Below are positions 32,825-40,767 of a DNA stretch of 64,000 bases, piece by piece. Position 1 is the stretch's first letter; each line of letters opens with the position of its first letter. Made by a program: the position numbers and the translations under genes. The stretch comes from Flavobacterium sp. GTDB lineage: Bacteria; Bacteroidota; Bacteroidia; Flavobacteriales; Flavobacteriaceae. A model generated the notes under the pieces. The model was given only the letters and a program-made list of their open reading frames with translations. It did not search any database and had not been told where the DNA came from. The stretch covers positions 1 to 64,000 of the forward strand of contig NZ_JASLCE010000043.1 in the NCBI RefSeq assembly GCF_030146175.1, written 5' to 3'.

Positions 32825-33997
32825 TTAAAGTTTTTCGAGAACTACTGCCGATGCACCACCACCGCCATTACAGATTGCAGCGACACCATAACGGCCGTTT
32901 TCCTGTTCCAAAACGGAGATCAAAGTTGTGATGATTCGGGCGCCGGAAACTCCGATGGGATGCCCCATAGCCACCGCGCCACCGTATACGTTTACTTTTT
33001 CGGGCGCAAGACCTAGTATTTGCTGATTGGCCAGAATCACAGCCGAATAGGCTTCGTTGATTTCAAAATAATCGATCGTATCCAAGGTCAGATTTGTCTG
33101 TTCCAAGGCTTTTGGAATTGCAAGCGAAGGCGAAGTGGTAAACCATTCCGGAGCTTGTGCTGCGTCGGCATAACCGATAATTCGGGCTACGGGTTTTAGA
33201 TTGTATTGCGCCACCGCCTCATCGGAAGCCAGTAAAATAGCACAGGCGGCATCGTTTAAATTACTCGCATTCGCAGCGGTTATGGTGCCGTTTTCTTCGA
33301 ATGAAGGGGCTAGTTTTGCGATTTTTTCCGGGATGATTTTATAAATGTCTTCGTCCTGATCCATAATCCGGGTTTCCTTTTTGTCTTGTAACGTGATCGG
33401 AATTATTTCCTTTTTGAATTTACCCGATTGCGTGGCTTCAGTCGCTTTGCGATAGGATTCCAATGCATAGGCATCCTGTGCTTCCCGACTGATATTGAAT
33501 TTTCGGGCGCAGATTTCGGCGGCATTTCCCATATGAAAATGATGATACGGATCGGTTAGTCCGTCTTTTAAAAGTCCGTCGGTTAGAGTATCGTGTCCCA
33601 TTTTGGTACCTTTTCGGTGTTGGATATAATGCGGAACATTACTCATGCTTTCCATGCCTCCGGCCAATACAATTTGATCGATTCCCAATTGGATTTGTTG
33701 TGCGCCCAACATAACCGCTTTCATACCGGAGGAACAAACCTTGTTGATTGTTGTACAATCTGTTTTGTCCGGAATTCCGGCGGTTAATGCGGCTTGTCTG
33801 GCTGGCGATTGACCCAGATTGGCAGAAAGGACGTTTCCTAAATAGACGGAATCAATGGCAGTTGGCGGTACTCCGCTTTGTTCTACAAGTCCGTTTATGG
33901 CGATTTTACCTAGTTCGGTGGCACTTAATGCCGATAAGCTACCCTGAAATCCTCCTATAGGAGTACGTCGGGCTAAGATGATGTTTACATTTTTCAT
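32825..33997 (-). CDS. Acetyl-CoA acetyltransferase (thiolase)
   Basis: 390 residues. Nucleophile C88 in TINKVCSSGMKAV, the NEAYSAVILANQ motif, GHPIGVSGAR near 346-355 and the second cysteine in AAICNGGGGASA near 378. These define a thiolase that condenses two acetyl-CoA or cleaves 3-ketoacyl-CoA; the GHPxG and CxGGG motifs do not separate the two. It is the second gene of a tetR-thiolase-thioesterase operon and has an operator copy just before its start. Confidence 0.93.
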   Translation of the reverse strand: MKNVNIILARRTPIGGFQGSLSALSATELGKIAINGLVEQSGVPPTAIDSVYLGNVLSANLGQSPARQAALTAGIPDKTDCTTINKVCSSGMKAVMLGAQQIQLGIDQIVLAGGMESMSNVPHYIQHRKGTKMGHDTLTDGLLKDGLTDPYHHFHMGNAAEICARKFNISREAQDAYALESYRKATEATQSGKFKKEIIPITLQDKKETRIMDQDEDIYKIIPEKIAKLAPSFEENGTITAANASNLNDAACAILLASDEAVAQYNLKPVARIIGYADAAQAPEWFTTSPSLAIPKALEQTNLTLDTIDYFEINEAYSAVILANQQILGLAPEKVNVYGGAVAMGHPIGVSGARIITTLISVLEQENGRYGVAAICNGGGGASAVVLEKL

Positions 33998-34008
33998 AAA
34001 ATAGTTTT

Positions 34009-34024
34009 TATACCGATTGGTATA
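34009..34024 (-). promoter_or_regulatory. TetR operator copy in front of the thiolase gene
   Basis: TATACCGATTGGTATA, 12 bases upstream of the thiolase ATG. A 15-base core TATACCGATTGGTAT is identical to the site in front of the second tetR gene (34649-34663). The half-sites are ATACC and GGTAT. Confidence 0.75.
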
Positions 34025-34041
34025 TTTTTAAATAAAAAAAA

Positions 34042-34626
34042 TCAGAGTTCCAGTATTAGTTTTCGCAGCGTATGCATAACGGAGCGATTATGGTTTAGTT
34101 TTCCAGTTAGTTTGATCATCATACGAGAACCTTCGATCAATGCGATGATTGCCAATGCATTTTCTTCGGCATCGGTTTCGGGTTTGAATTCGCCTTTTTC
34201 TTTTCCTTTGTTGATAAGATACGTCAGGGAATCTTTCCAATATAATAAGGCATTTTTAGCCGTCTCTTTTAACGCCGGATGCGTATCGTCTGCTTCGATA
34301 GCAGTATTCAGAATCGGACAACCGCCAGCCGGGAAATCGTGCTTGGCGAAATCTTCGTATAAATCCGGATAGCATAACAATTTGTCCCGATAGCTCTTTT
34401 GTTCAGCAATGGCGCGGATCACAAGGCTACTCACTTTATTCAGATTGTGTTCCAAAACGGCCAGCGCAACCTCGTCTTTGTTTTTAAAATTGCCGTAAAT
34501 ACTCCCTTTGGTCAAACCGGTTACACTGGTAAGATCCTGTAAAGAAGTACCCCAAAATCCTCTGGAATTAAAGACCGAAGCGGTTTTTTCGATAATAAAT
34601 TGTCTGGTTTTTTCAGCTTTGCCCAT
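34042..34626 (-). CDS. TetR/AcrR-family repressor of the thiolase operon
   Basis: 194 residues. DNA-binding domain: IEKTASVFNSRGFWGTSL, then LTSVTGLTKGSIYGNFKNKDEV. The ligand domain has the FPAGGCPILNTAIEADDTHP segment typical of the TetR_C_6/NemR-like group, with a conserved cysteine. Two identical operator sites, one at its own promoter and one between it and thiolase, indicate autorepression and local control. Confidence 0.92.
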   Translation of the reverse strand: MGKAEKTRQFIIEKTASVFNSRGFWGTSLQDLTSVTGLTKGSIYGNFKNKDEVALAVLEHNLNKVSSLVIRAIAEQKSYRDKLLCYPDLYEDFAKHDFPAGGCPILNTAIEADDTHPALKETAKNALLYWKDSLTYLINKGKEKGEFKPETDAEENALAIIALIEGSRMMIKLTGKLNHNRSVMHTLRKLILEL

Positions 34627-34642
34627 TCGTACGGATAAAAAA

Positions 34643-34650
34643 CAAATATA
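34643..34650 (-). promoter_or_regulatory. Promoter -7 element, second tetR gene
   Basis: TATATTTG on the minus strand, exact TAnnTTTG match, overlapping the edge of the operator at 34649. Confidence 0.65.
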
Positions 34651-34663
34651 TACCGATTGGTAT
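34649..34663 (-). promoter_or_regulatory. TetR operator copy in front of its own gene
   Basis: TATACCGATTGGTAT, identical to the core at 34009. It is placed just upstream of the -7 element, so binding would block the promoter. Confidence 0.78.
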
Positions 34664-34715
34664 TATTTCGCAATACTTTTAATTTAAAATTAGTATTTGG
34701 AAATGGTGTTTCGCC

Positions 34716-34723
34716 TATTTTTG
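34716..34723 (+). promoter_or_regulatory. Promoter -7 element of the hexapeptide-repeat gene; decides the start
   Basis: TATTTTTG, exact TAnnTTTG match. It lies inside the longest reading frame (from 34657), so the real start is ATG 34747. Confidence 0.65.
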
Positions 34724-34746
34724 TAGTGATAAAACCGCAAAAGACC

Positions 34747-35361
34747 ATGAAATTATTCGATTATGCCCTTGATTTTAAAGCCATTTTTCCGGAATACGAA
34801 AACCGGTTTCCGTGGGAAATAACACCGCTAATTCCGGAAATCGTACAAAACTGGATTAATGCGTTACCGGAGGAAGAATATTATATCGACGGCACAATTG
34901 CGATCCATAAAACAGCGGTTATCGAAACGGGGGTGATTTTAAAAGGACCAATTCTGATTTCAAAAAACTGTTTTGTTGGCGCACATGCCTATTTACGCGG
35001 CGGTGTTTTTTTGGCCGAATCGGTAAAAATTGGTCCGGGATGCGAAATCAAAACCAGTATGCTACTTCCCGGTTCGGCTACGGCTCATTTTAACTTTATA
35101 GGCGATAGTATTATCGGAAGTTATGTGAATTTCGAGGCCGGATCCGTGATCGCGAATCATTATAACGAACGGGAAGACAAACAAATAACGGTTCGTATAG
35201 GCGTGGAAAACAAGGCAACCGGAGTCGAAAAATTCGGTGCTTTAGTCGGCGATTATTCTAAGATTGGAGCGAACGCAGTTTTATCACCCGGAACCATTTT
35301 AGATTCAAGGACGATAGTCGGGCGATTAGCATTAATTGACCAGCAATCAGGCCAATTGTGA
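34747..35361 (+). CDS. Left-handed beta-helix (hexapeptide repeat) protein, GlmU C-terminal-like
   Basis: 204 residues. From about residue 55 the sequence follows the hexapeptide rule ([LIV]-G-x4) through AVIETGVILKGPILISKNCFVGAHAYLRGGVFLAES and on to GALVGDYSKIGANAVLSPGTIL. This predicts a trimeric acyltransferase-type helix as in GlmU or UDP-GlcNAc diphosphorylase tails. The N-terminal 50 residues (LFDYALDFKAIFPEYENRFP) are outside that fold, and the nucleotidyltransferase domain is missing. The acyl acceptor is unknown. It overlaps the convergent MFS gene by 15 bases. Confidence 0.82.
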   Translation: MKLFDYALDFKAIFPEYENRFPWEITPLIPEIVQNWINALPEEEYYIDGTIAIHKTAVIETGVILKGPILISKNCFVGAHAYLRGGVFLAESVKIGPGCEIKTSMLLPGSATAHFNFIGDSIIGSYVNFEAGSVIANHYNEREDKQITVRIGVENKATGVEKFGALVGDYSKIGANAVLSPGTILDSRTIVGRLALIDQQSGQL

Positions 35362-36519
35362 CCGTTTTCGCAACAACATATAGACTAAAGCAATAACCGC
35401 CATTACGGCTGTGGTATACATAATGATTGGAATTTTAGCGATGACATCCTGATAATACCATCCGGCACAAAGCGCACCAAGACCAATACCGGCTTCCAGT
35501 GCGATATACATCGTAGCCATGGCCTTTCCGCGATGATCAACATGACTCATATCGACGGTCCAGGCATTTAAAGCCGGTGATAGTATACCCGTTGCGATAC
35601 CATAAATAGAAGAACCGATCATCAATCCGGTAAACGTATCGGCATAACCGATGACGGCTAACGAAACAAATAGTAAAACCAGTCCGATATTGATCACGCG
35701 GATGCGTCCGTATTGATCGGAGGCTTTACCGGCTATAAATCGGATCACTAAAGAGGCGATCGTATACACCATAAAAAACAAACCTTTATTCTCAATTCCC
35801 ATATGCTGACTCCAATCCGGGATAAGGGTTAGTATCGCGCCATAGGCAATATAAGACAGGAAGGTAACAATAGCAGCCGGAAGTACTTCGATAGCAATAA
35901 TATCCTTTCGAGAGATTTTTAAAATGGAAAAACGAAAGCGTTCTTTGTCCTTTAGTGTCTCTTTCATATTCATCAGAATCAGGATCGATAACAGCGCAAA
36001 TAGGGAAGAGGCATAAAACAGTATATTCATCGAAAAATAGAGCTTTATCGAACTCCCGATTGCCGGTCCGATTGCCATTCCGGTACTAAAACAAAGTCCG
36101 TGTAATCCCAACGCTTCGCCCCAACGTTCTCTCGGAATAATATCGGCCACATAGGCAGCCGTAGCGGTAGGTTTAAAACCGGTTGAAAAACCATGTAGTA
36201 ATCGCAGGAATAAAAAGCCGGAAACCGTACTTAAAATCGGGTAAAGGAAACCACAAACAAAGCAAACGATAGAACCGGTAGCCATAACGGGAACGCGTCC
36301 CATGGTATCGGTAAGCCGACCGCTAAAAGGTCGTGAAATACCGGCAGTAAGTGTAAATAAAGCGATGATCAAGCCTTTATATTCCGCACCGCCCATACTA
36401 CTCAGATATTCCGGTAGTTCGGGGATAAGCATATTAAAACTGGCTGAAAATAATAAAGAGCTCAGGCAGACCAAGCCGAAGTGAATATTGTAAATGGGGT
36501 GGGATGGCTTAGTAATCAT
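35347..36519 (-). CDS. MFS transporter
   Basis: 390 residues, 12 predicted membrane helices. Signature loop 2-3 motif GRLTDTMGRVPVM near residue 67, and a second version GKASDQYGRIRVI between helices 8 and 9. The family pattern is that of a drug/proton antiporter or sugar-efflux type; the substrate is unknown. It has its own TATTTTTG promoter and overlaps the convergent hexapeptide gene by 15 bases. Confidence 0.9.
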   Translation of the reverse strand: MITKPSHPIYNIHFGLVCLSSLLFSASFNMLIPELPEYLSSMGGAEYKGLIIALFTLTAGISRPFSGRLTDTMGRVPVMATGSIVCFVCGFLYPILSTVSGFLFLRLLHGFSTGFKPTATAAYVADIIPRERWGEALGLHGLCFSTGMAIGPAIGSSIKLYFSMNILFYASSLFALLSILILMNMKETLKDKERFRFSILKISRKDIIAIEVLPAAIVTFLSYIAYGAILTLIPDWSQHMGIENKGLFFMVYTIASLVIRFIAGKASDQYGRIRVINIGLVLLFVSLAVIGYADTFTGLMIGSSIYGIATGILSPALNAWTVDMSHVDHRGKAMATMYIALEAGIGLGALCAGWYYQDVIAKIPIIMYTTAVMAVIALVYMLLRKRSQLA

Positions 36520-36542
36520 TTCCGATAAAGATTTTAAGCACG

Positions 36543-36550
36543 CAAAAATA
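36543..36550 (-). promoter_or_regulatory. Promoter -7 element, MFS gene
   Basis: TATTTTTG on the minus strand, exact TAnnTTTG match 23 bases upstream of the ATG. Confidence 0.6.
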
Positions 36551-36700
36551 CGAACTAAATGCGAGACGATAAAAAATTGTCCGATCTATTTGGAAGCGTT
36601 GTGAGGTTATTTTTGATCATCCGATTTGTTAAAAAAATAAAACAGCTTGGGTTTAGTCGGATAAAAACGCATTTTTTGTAAGGTGATTTTGGTTATGTTT

Positions 36701-36708
36701 TAATTTTG
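36701..36708 (+). promoter_or_regulatory. Promoter -7 element, Ala/Lys/Glu-rich lipoprotein gene
   Basis: TAATTTTG, exact TAnnTTTG match, leaving a leader of about 85 AT-rich bases. Confidence 0.5.
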
Positions 36709-36796
36709 TAAAGTTTTTTTAGTTAAAAAAATAGCGGAGTTAATTATTTTTTTTTATAATTTTAGGAGTAAGTTTCAACCATTAAAATTATAACTA

Positions 36797-37204
36797 ATGA
36801 AAAAGTTAACGTTAACCCTTGCTGTATGCGGAATGTTATTCGCAACATCGTGTAAAAAAGAAACACCAAAACCGGAAGAAGAAACAATGGAAGTAGCGCC
36901 ACCACCGGCACCTGCTGAAATGGAAGCCGACACCAACTCGGATATGGCGAAGTTGGAGGCCGACGTAAAAGCTGCAGAGAAGTCGTTGGAAGAAGCAAAA
37001 GCTAAAGGTGACAAAGCTGCCGAAAAACTGGCTCAGGAAGCTGTAGACAAAGCGAAAGCCGCTTGGGAAACAGCAAAAACCAAAACAGTTGAAGCGGCTC
37101 AGGACGTAAAAGATGCAGCTAATAAAGCGGCAGAAGACGTTAAAGCCGGAACCGAAAAAGCGAAAGAAGATGCTAAAAACGCTATGGATAAATTGAAAAA
37201 ATAA
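36797..37204 (+). CDS. Alanine/lysine/glutamate-rich coiled-coil lipoprotein
   Basis: 135 residues. Lipobox FATSC with C19. After a Pro/Glu-rich linker (residues 23-45) the rest is an uninterrupted amphipathic helix with repeated A-x-K/D-A and 11-residue-like periodicity (AAEDVKAGTEKAKEDAKNAM), similar to LEA-like or YtxH-type stress proteins. It is probably a long coiled coil tethered to a membrane, acting in envelope stress. The function is inference. Confidence 0.8.
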   Translation: MKKLTLTLAVCGMLFATSCKKETPKPEEETMEVAPPPAPAEMEADTNSDMAKLEADVKAAEKSLEEAKAKGDKAAEKLAQEAVDKAKAAWETAKTKTVEAAQDVKDAANKAAEDVKAGTEKAKEDAKNAMDKLKK

Positions 37205-37222
37205 TTGGCATAAAAAAGAAAT

Positions 37223-37250
37223 AAAAACCGGGATCTTGATTCCGGTTTTT
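37223..37250 (+). terminator. Terminator of the coiled-coil lipoprotein gene
   Basis: AAAAACCGG and CCGGTTTTT arms, extended by two more pairs, then TTTATTG. Confidence 0.85.
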
Positions 37251-37302
37251 TTATTGTTTTAATTTTAAGGTGTTGATAGATAGTGTTTTATTTATTTTTA
37301 TT

Positions 37303-37310
37303 TAAATTTG
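37303..37310 (+). promoter_or_regulatory. Promoter -7 element, PrcB-like lipoprotein gene
   Basis: TAAATTTG, exact TAnnTTTG match 55 bases before the ATG. Confidence 0.5.
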
Positions 37311-37365
37311 AAAAGACTTTGGCGCTTGAAGTGTGCCGAATACGCAACAATAACCTAATAAACGA

Positions 37366-37836
37366 ATGACTATGAAAAAAATACTACTTCTTTTTACAGG
37401 TTTGCTACTGGTAGCCTGTAGTGACGATGCGACTACGGTTGCGAGCGCTCCACAGGAACAGAATGTCAATTTCCAGTTGGTTGGAAAAGGAAACCTTTAC
37501 GGCGGCAGTTCCGAAAATATCGGTCAGCAAAATTTAGTGATCAATTCACAAACGGAATGGAATGCGCTAAAAGCAGCAATGGATGCCGTTAATAATACGA
37601 CCTACCAGTTTACACAAACGGATGTTGATTTTGAGCAATATCAGGTATTGGCCATTTTTGACGAAGTTAAAATGAATGGCGGATGGACAATCGATATCAC
37701 GGATATTGCCGAAAACCAACAAAACCTGTTGGTTAATCTGGACAATATCAAAACAGGCGATGCGACTACCGTGATTACACAACCCTTTGAAATTGTAAAA
37801 ATCAAACGCACTGTCAAACCGATCGTATTTGAATAA
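37366..37836 (+). CDS. PrcB-like lipoprotein
   Basis: 156 residues; lipobox LLVAC. The middle and end match the PrcB C-terminal pattern: VINSQTEWNALKAAM, then DFEQYQVLAIFDEVKMNGGW and ITQPFEIVKIKRT at the end. PrcB was first noted as a subunit of the dentilisin protease complex, but most members are orphan lipoproteins, and there is no protease gene next to this one. ATG 37366 and ATG 37372 are both possible starts. Confidence 0.75.
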   Translation: MTMKKILLLFTGLLLVACSDDATTVASAPQEQNVNFQLVGKGNLYGGSSENIGQQNLVINSQTEWNALKAAMDAVNNTTYQFTQTDVDFEQYQVLAIFDEVKMNGGWTIDITDIAENQQNLLVNLDNIKTGDATTVITQPFEIVKIKRTVKPIVFE

Positions 37837-37865
37837 CAAAAATCCGGAATAGTACTACCAATAAG

Positions 37866-37884
37866 ATGAGCCGTAATGGCTCAT
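37866..37884 (+). terminator. Terminator after the PrcB-like gene
   Basis: ATGAGCC and GGCTCAT arms, 5-base loop, then TTTTTATTTT. Confidence 0.75.
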
Positions 37885-38001
37885 TTTTATTTTAAGATAA
37901 TTACAAATACGGCGATAATTGTGTAATTGTTGGAAACATAATGGTAAAGATTTGCGTATTCCGTCATAAATAATGATTTTAGCGTGGCCAAACCCACACC
38001 C

Positions 38002-39651
38002 ATGAAAAACATTGCACTCGCCTTTTCCGGAGGCGGATTTCGCGCGGCAGCCTATAGTCTGGGATGTCTGTCGTATCTAAACAGAATTCAATACGAAGGA
38101 AAACCGTTATTGCATAATGTCCGTTATATTTCATCGACTTCCGGTGGTAGTATCACCAATTTATCCTACAGCACTTTTCTATTCGAAGGGAAAACGTTTG
38201 ATGAGTTCTATGCCTTTCTGGATCAGCAGCTCACAGGTGAACAACTTTTGGGTGACGCTATCCGAACCCTGGACAACGCCGCTTCCTGGAAAGAACGACC
38301 GCATAAGAGTCGTAATTTGATCAATGCTTTTAGTCTGGTATACGACAAGATGTTTTCCGGAAAAACCTTTGGAGTGTTTTCGAAATCCGAAAAACCGGTA
38401 CACCTGGAGGAAATCTGCGTGAATGCAACCGAATTTTCAAACGGATTACCGTTTCGTTTCCAGTCGCAAAATGCCGATAAAAAACGATCAGGTGGAAAAA
38501 TTGGAAACCGCTATATCTATTTTACGCCAAAAGGAAAAACCGTAGCCGATGAGCTTAGATTGGCCGATATTTTAGCCTGTTCGTCCTGTTTTCCGTCCGG
38601 TTTTGAACCCATGTTGTTCCCGGAAGACTTTACAGGTCCGAATCTGACTAAAGAGGCGTTGGAAAATGCCATTGCCTATGAAGAAAACGAATATACGCTG
38701 TCGGATTACAACCGGGTGGATTTCCTGAAAAATAAAAATTTCGAACAAAAACAATTCGGAATCATGGACGGCGGAATTACCGATAATCAGGGAATCGGGT
38801 CTTTTTTAAAAGCGGATGAACGTCGGAAAAAAGCGGATAAATTCGATTTGTTTATCAGTTGTGATGTGAGTAGTTATCTGATGGACGGTTATACGTTGCC
38901 GGTGTATAAAAACCGTTGGTATAATGGTTTTTCGCTTCGCAGCATCGGAACGCTGCTTTTTCTGCTGGCATGCGTACTTCCTTTGATGCTGGTTTTGATT
39001 GACAATTGGAAACCGTGGCACTATATCGTGGGAACGCTGACCGGAATTTTTTCGACCGTAGTGATCGGATTTATGGTTTCAAAAATGATAAAAGCGGTCC
39101 GAAAACCTTCCGAAACCGGATCCTGGAATACGGTGTTTAAAAAATACAGCAGCATATTGTACCGACTGCGTTTTGATATTTTAAAGCACATGTTGTTGTC
39201 GCGAGCCAAATCGGTCTTTATTTTGGCCAATGATGTATATCTGAAACAAATCCGACGGATGTATTACGATCGTTTGTTTACGGATAAAAAATACCGCGAT
39301 AAAGTCATTCAGAATACCATTTACGATCTGAGCCGAACCAATTTTAATACCGACGATGTTTCCATCGATCCGTTATATCCGTCACAAAAGTTAATTGCAG
39401 TAGCCGAAAAAGCCCGTACGATGAGTACGACTTTATGGTTCGATTCCCGTCATCAGTCCGAGAAAGTAAAAGAAAGTATTATCGCCACCGGACAGTTTAC
39501 CACTTGTTATAACCTGTTGCAATACCTGAAAAAAATAAAGGAAACGGATAAAACGCCGGAAATTATCGAATTGGAAGCCGTGTTAAAATCCGATTTTGAT
39601 GCCTTTAATACAACCCCGTTTTTTATGATCGCGGCTACGGCAACTTCGTAA
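38002..39651 (+). CDS. Patatin-like phospholipase with internal membrane segment
   Basis: 549 residues. Oxyanion loop SGGGFRAAAYSLG at residues 9-21; nucleophile S47 in SSTSGGS, where the usual first glycine of GxSxG is serine; catalytic aspartate in MDGGITDNQGIG near 256. Between about 310 and 370 are two hydrophobic helices (IGTLLFLLACVLPLMLVLID and IVGTLTGIFSTVVIGFMVS), so the protein is probably attached to the inner membrane. It is likely a lipid acyl hydrolase acting on cytoplasmic-face lipids. I use ATG 38002 instead of the GTG at 37984. Its end overlaps the convergent esterase gene by 17 bases. Confidence 0.85.
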   Translation: MKNIALAFSGGGFRAAAYSLGCLSYLNRIQYEGKPLLHNVRYISSTSGGSITNLSYSTFLFEGKTFDEFYAFLDQQLTGEQLLGDAIRTLDNAASWKERPHKSRNLINAFSLVYDKMFSGKTFGVFSKSEKPVHLEEICVNATEFSNGLPFRFQSQNADKKRSGGKIGNRYIYFTPKGKTVADELRLADILACSSCFPSGFEPMLFPEDFTGPNLTKEALENAIAYEENEYTLSDYNRVDFLKNKNFEQKQFGIMDGGITDNQGIGSFLKADERRKKADKFDLFISCDVSSYLMDGYTLPVYKNRWYNGFSLRSIGTLLFLLACVLPLMLVLIDNWKPWHYIVGTLTGIFSTVVIGFMVSKMIKAVRKPSETGSWNTVFKKYSSILYRLRFDILKHMLLSRAKSVFILANDVYLKQIRRMYYDRLFTDKKYRDKVIQNTIYDLSRTNFNTDDVSIDPLYPSQKLIAVAEKARTMSTTLWFDSRHQSEKVKESIIATGQFTTCYNLLQYLKKIKETDKTPEIIELEAVLKSDFDAFNTTPFFMIAATATS

Positions 39652-40624
39652 TAAACTGGACAGAACGTTGTAAAGCGGTGGTTCCGGCTTTATGGTCGAG
39701 ATCAAACTGGTACTCGTGTGGTAGTTTCGGAGTATAGGCATTCGGAAAAAACAAGGTGTCGACCGGAACGCCCAAATGACCTAGATGACGAGCCAATACC
39801 TGAGATTGAAACAATAAATCATCTCCGTTTCCGGCCGAAATAAAGGCTGGTGGAAAATGTTTTGTGAGGTATTGATTTACCGAAGCGGTTTTAAAATAAG
39901 CATCCGTCAGAAAATCTTTTGTACCGCTATACGACCATAATATAGGTCGGGCGAGCCCTTTAAATCCGGTTTCCACATCGGTTTTTCCAATGTCATATGG
40001 CCCGCAATACAAAACCAATCCGGCGATAGGACAAACCGGAGTTTTTGGAACAATCCCCAGTAGTTTGGCATACTCCGGCGATGTAAGTAAAGCGGCGGTT
40101 TGTGCTGCGATTTGCGCTCCGGCCGAGTCACCTGCCAAAATCATTTTCGCAGTGCGGATATGCAATCGTTGTTGGTTTTGCATCAGATAGTCCAAGGCTG
40201 TATTCAATTGGCGCACCGGACCGGGATAGACTACAGATGGTGCCAGTGCATAGTCAATACTAACCACCGAAAAGCCTTTTGAGGCCAGTATTTTACAATA
40301 ATTAGCAACCTGTTTTTTATTTCCGGAAAGCCATCCGCCACCGTGAATCCAGACAATGGATGCGCTTATGACTTGGTTTTCGGGATAATATACGTCCAGA
40401 AGCGCTTCCGGATCGGTTGGATCATAACATTGATTCTGTATTGTGGTAATACGATCCGGAACGTATTTTTCCAAGGCTTCCGACTTTTTATCGGCGCCGT
40501 AATCAAACGCATAGCGGAGTAAAAGCGCCGTAGGCCACGGACTGATTTTTGAAGTAGCATAGCCGGCAATACCCAAAACCAGCAGGGTTCCCAATAACCA
40601 TAAAATGACTTTTTTACTATTCAT
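39635..40624 (-). CDS. Alpha/beta hydrolase, hormone-sensitive-lipase type esterase
   Basis: 329 residues with an N-terminal hydrophobic helix (VILWLLGTLLVLGIAGYA) that may be an uncleaved anchor. HGGGW at 94-98 forms the oxyanion hole, nucleophile S167 in GDSAGA, acid in NGDDLL near 272 and His in KLPHEYQF near 304. This is the HSL/carboxylesterase group. The substrate is unknown. It has its own TATATTTG promoter. Confidence 0.88.
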   Translation of the reverse strand: MNSKKVILWLLGTLLVLGIAGYATSKISPWPTALLLRYAFDYGADKKSEALEKYVPDRITTIQNQCYDPTDPEALLDVYYPENQVISASIVWIHGGGWLSGNKKQVANYCKILASKGFSVVSIDYALAPSVVYPGPVRQLNTALDYLMQNQQRLHIRTAKMILAGDSAGAQIAAQTAALLTSPEYAKLLGIVPKTPVCPIAGLVLYCGPYDIGKTDVETGFKGLARPILWSYSGTKDFLTDAYFKTASVNQYLTKHFPPAFISAGNGDDLLFQSQVLARHLGHLGVPVDTLFFPNAYTPKLPHEYQFDLDHKAGTTALQRSVQFITKLP

Positions 40625-40685
40625 GGCGAAGTAACGGTTAGAATTACTTTTAATCCGGATTTCCGGGATACATTCCGGAGTTACA

Positions 40686-40693
40686 CAAATATA
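40686..40693 (-). promoter_or_regulatory. Promoter -7 element, HSL-type esterase gene
   Basis: TATATTTG on the minus strand, exact TAnnTTTG match. Confidence 0.55.
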
Positions 40694-40767
40694 GCATTTC
40701 TGTTTTTCCTGTTAAAATTTGTTACTGTAACGAAAACAAGGTACATTTAAGGTAAAATCCGGCTTTC

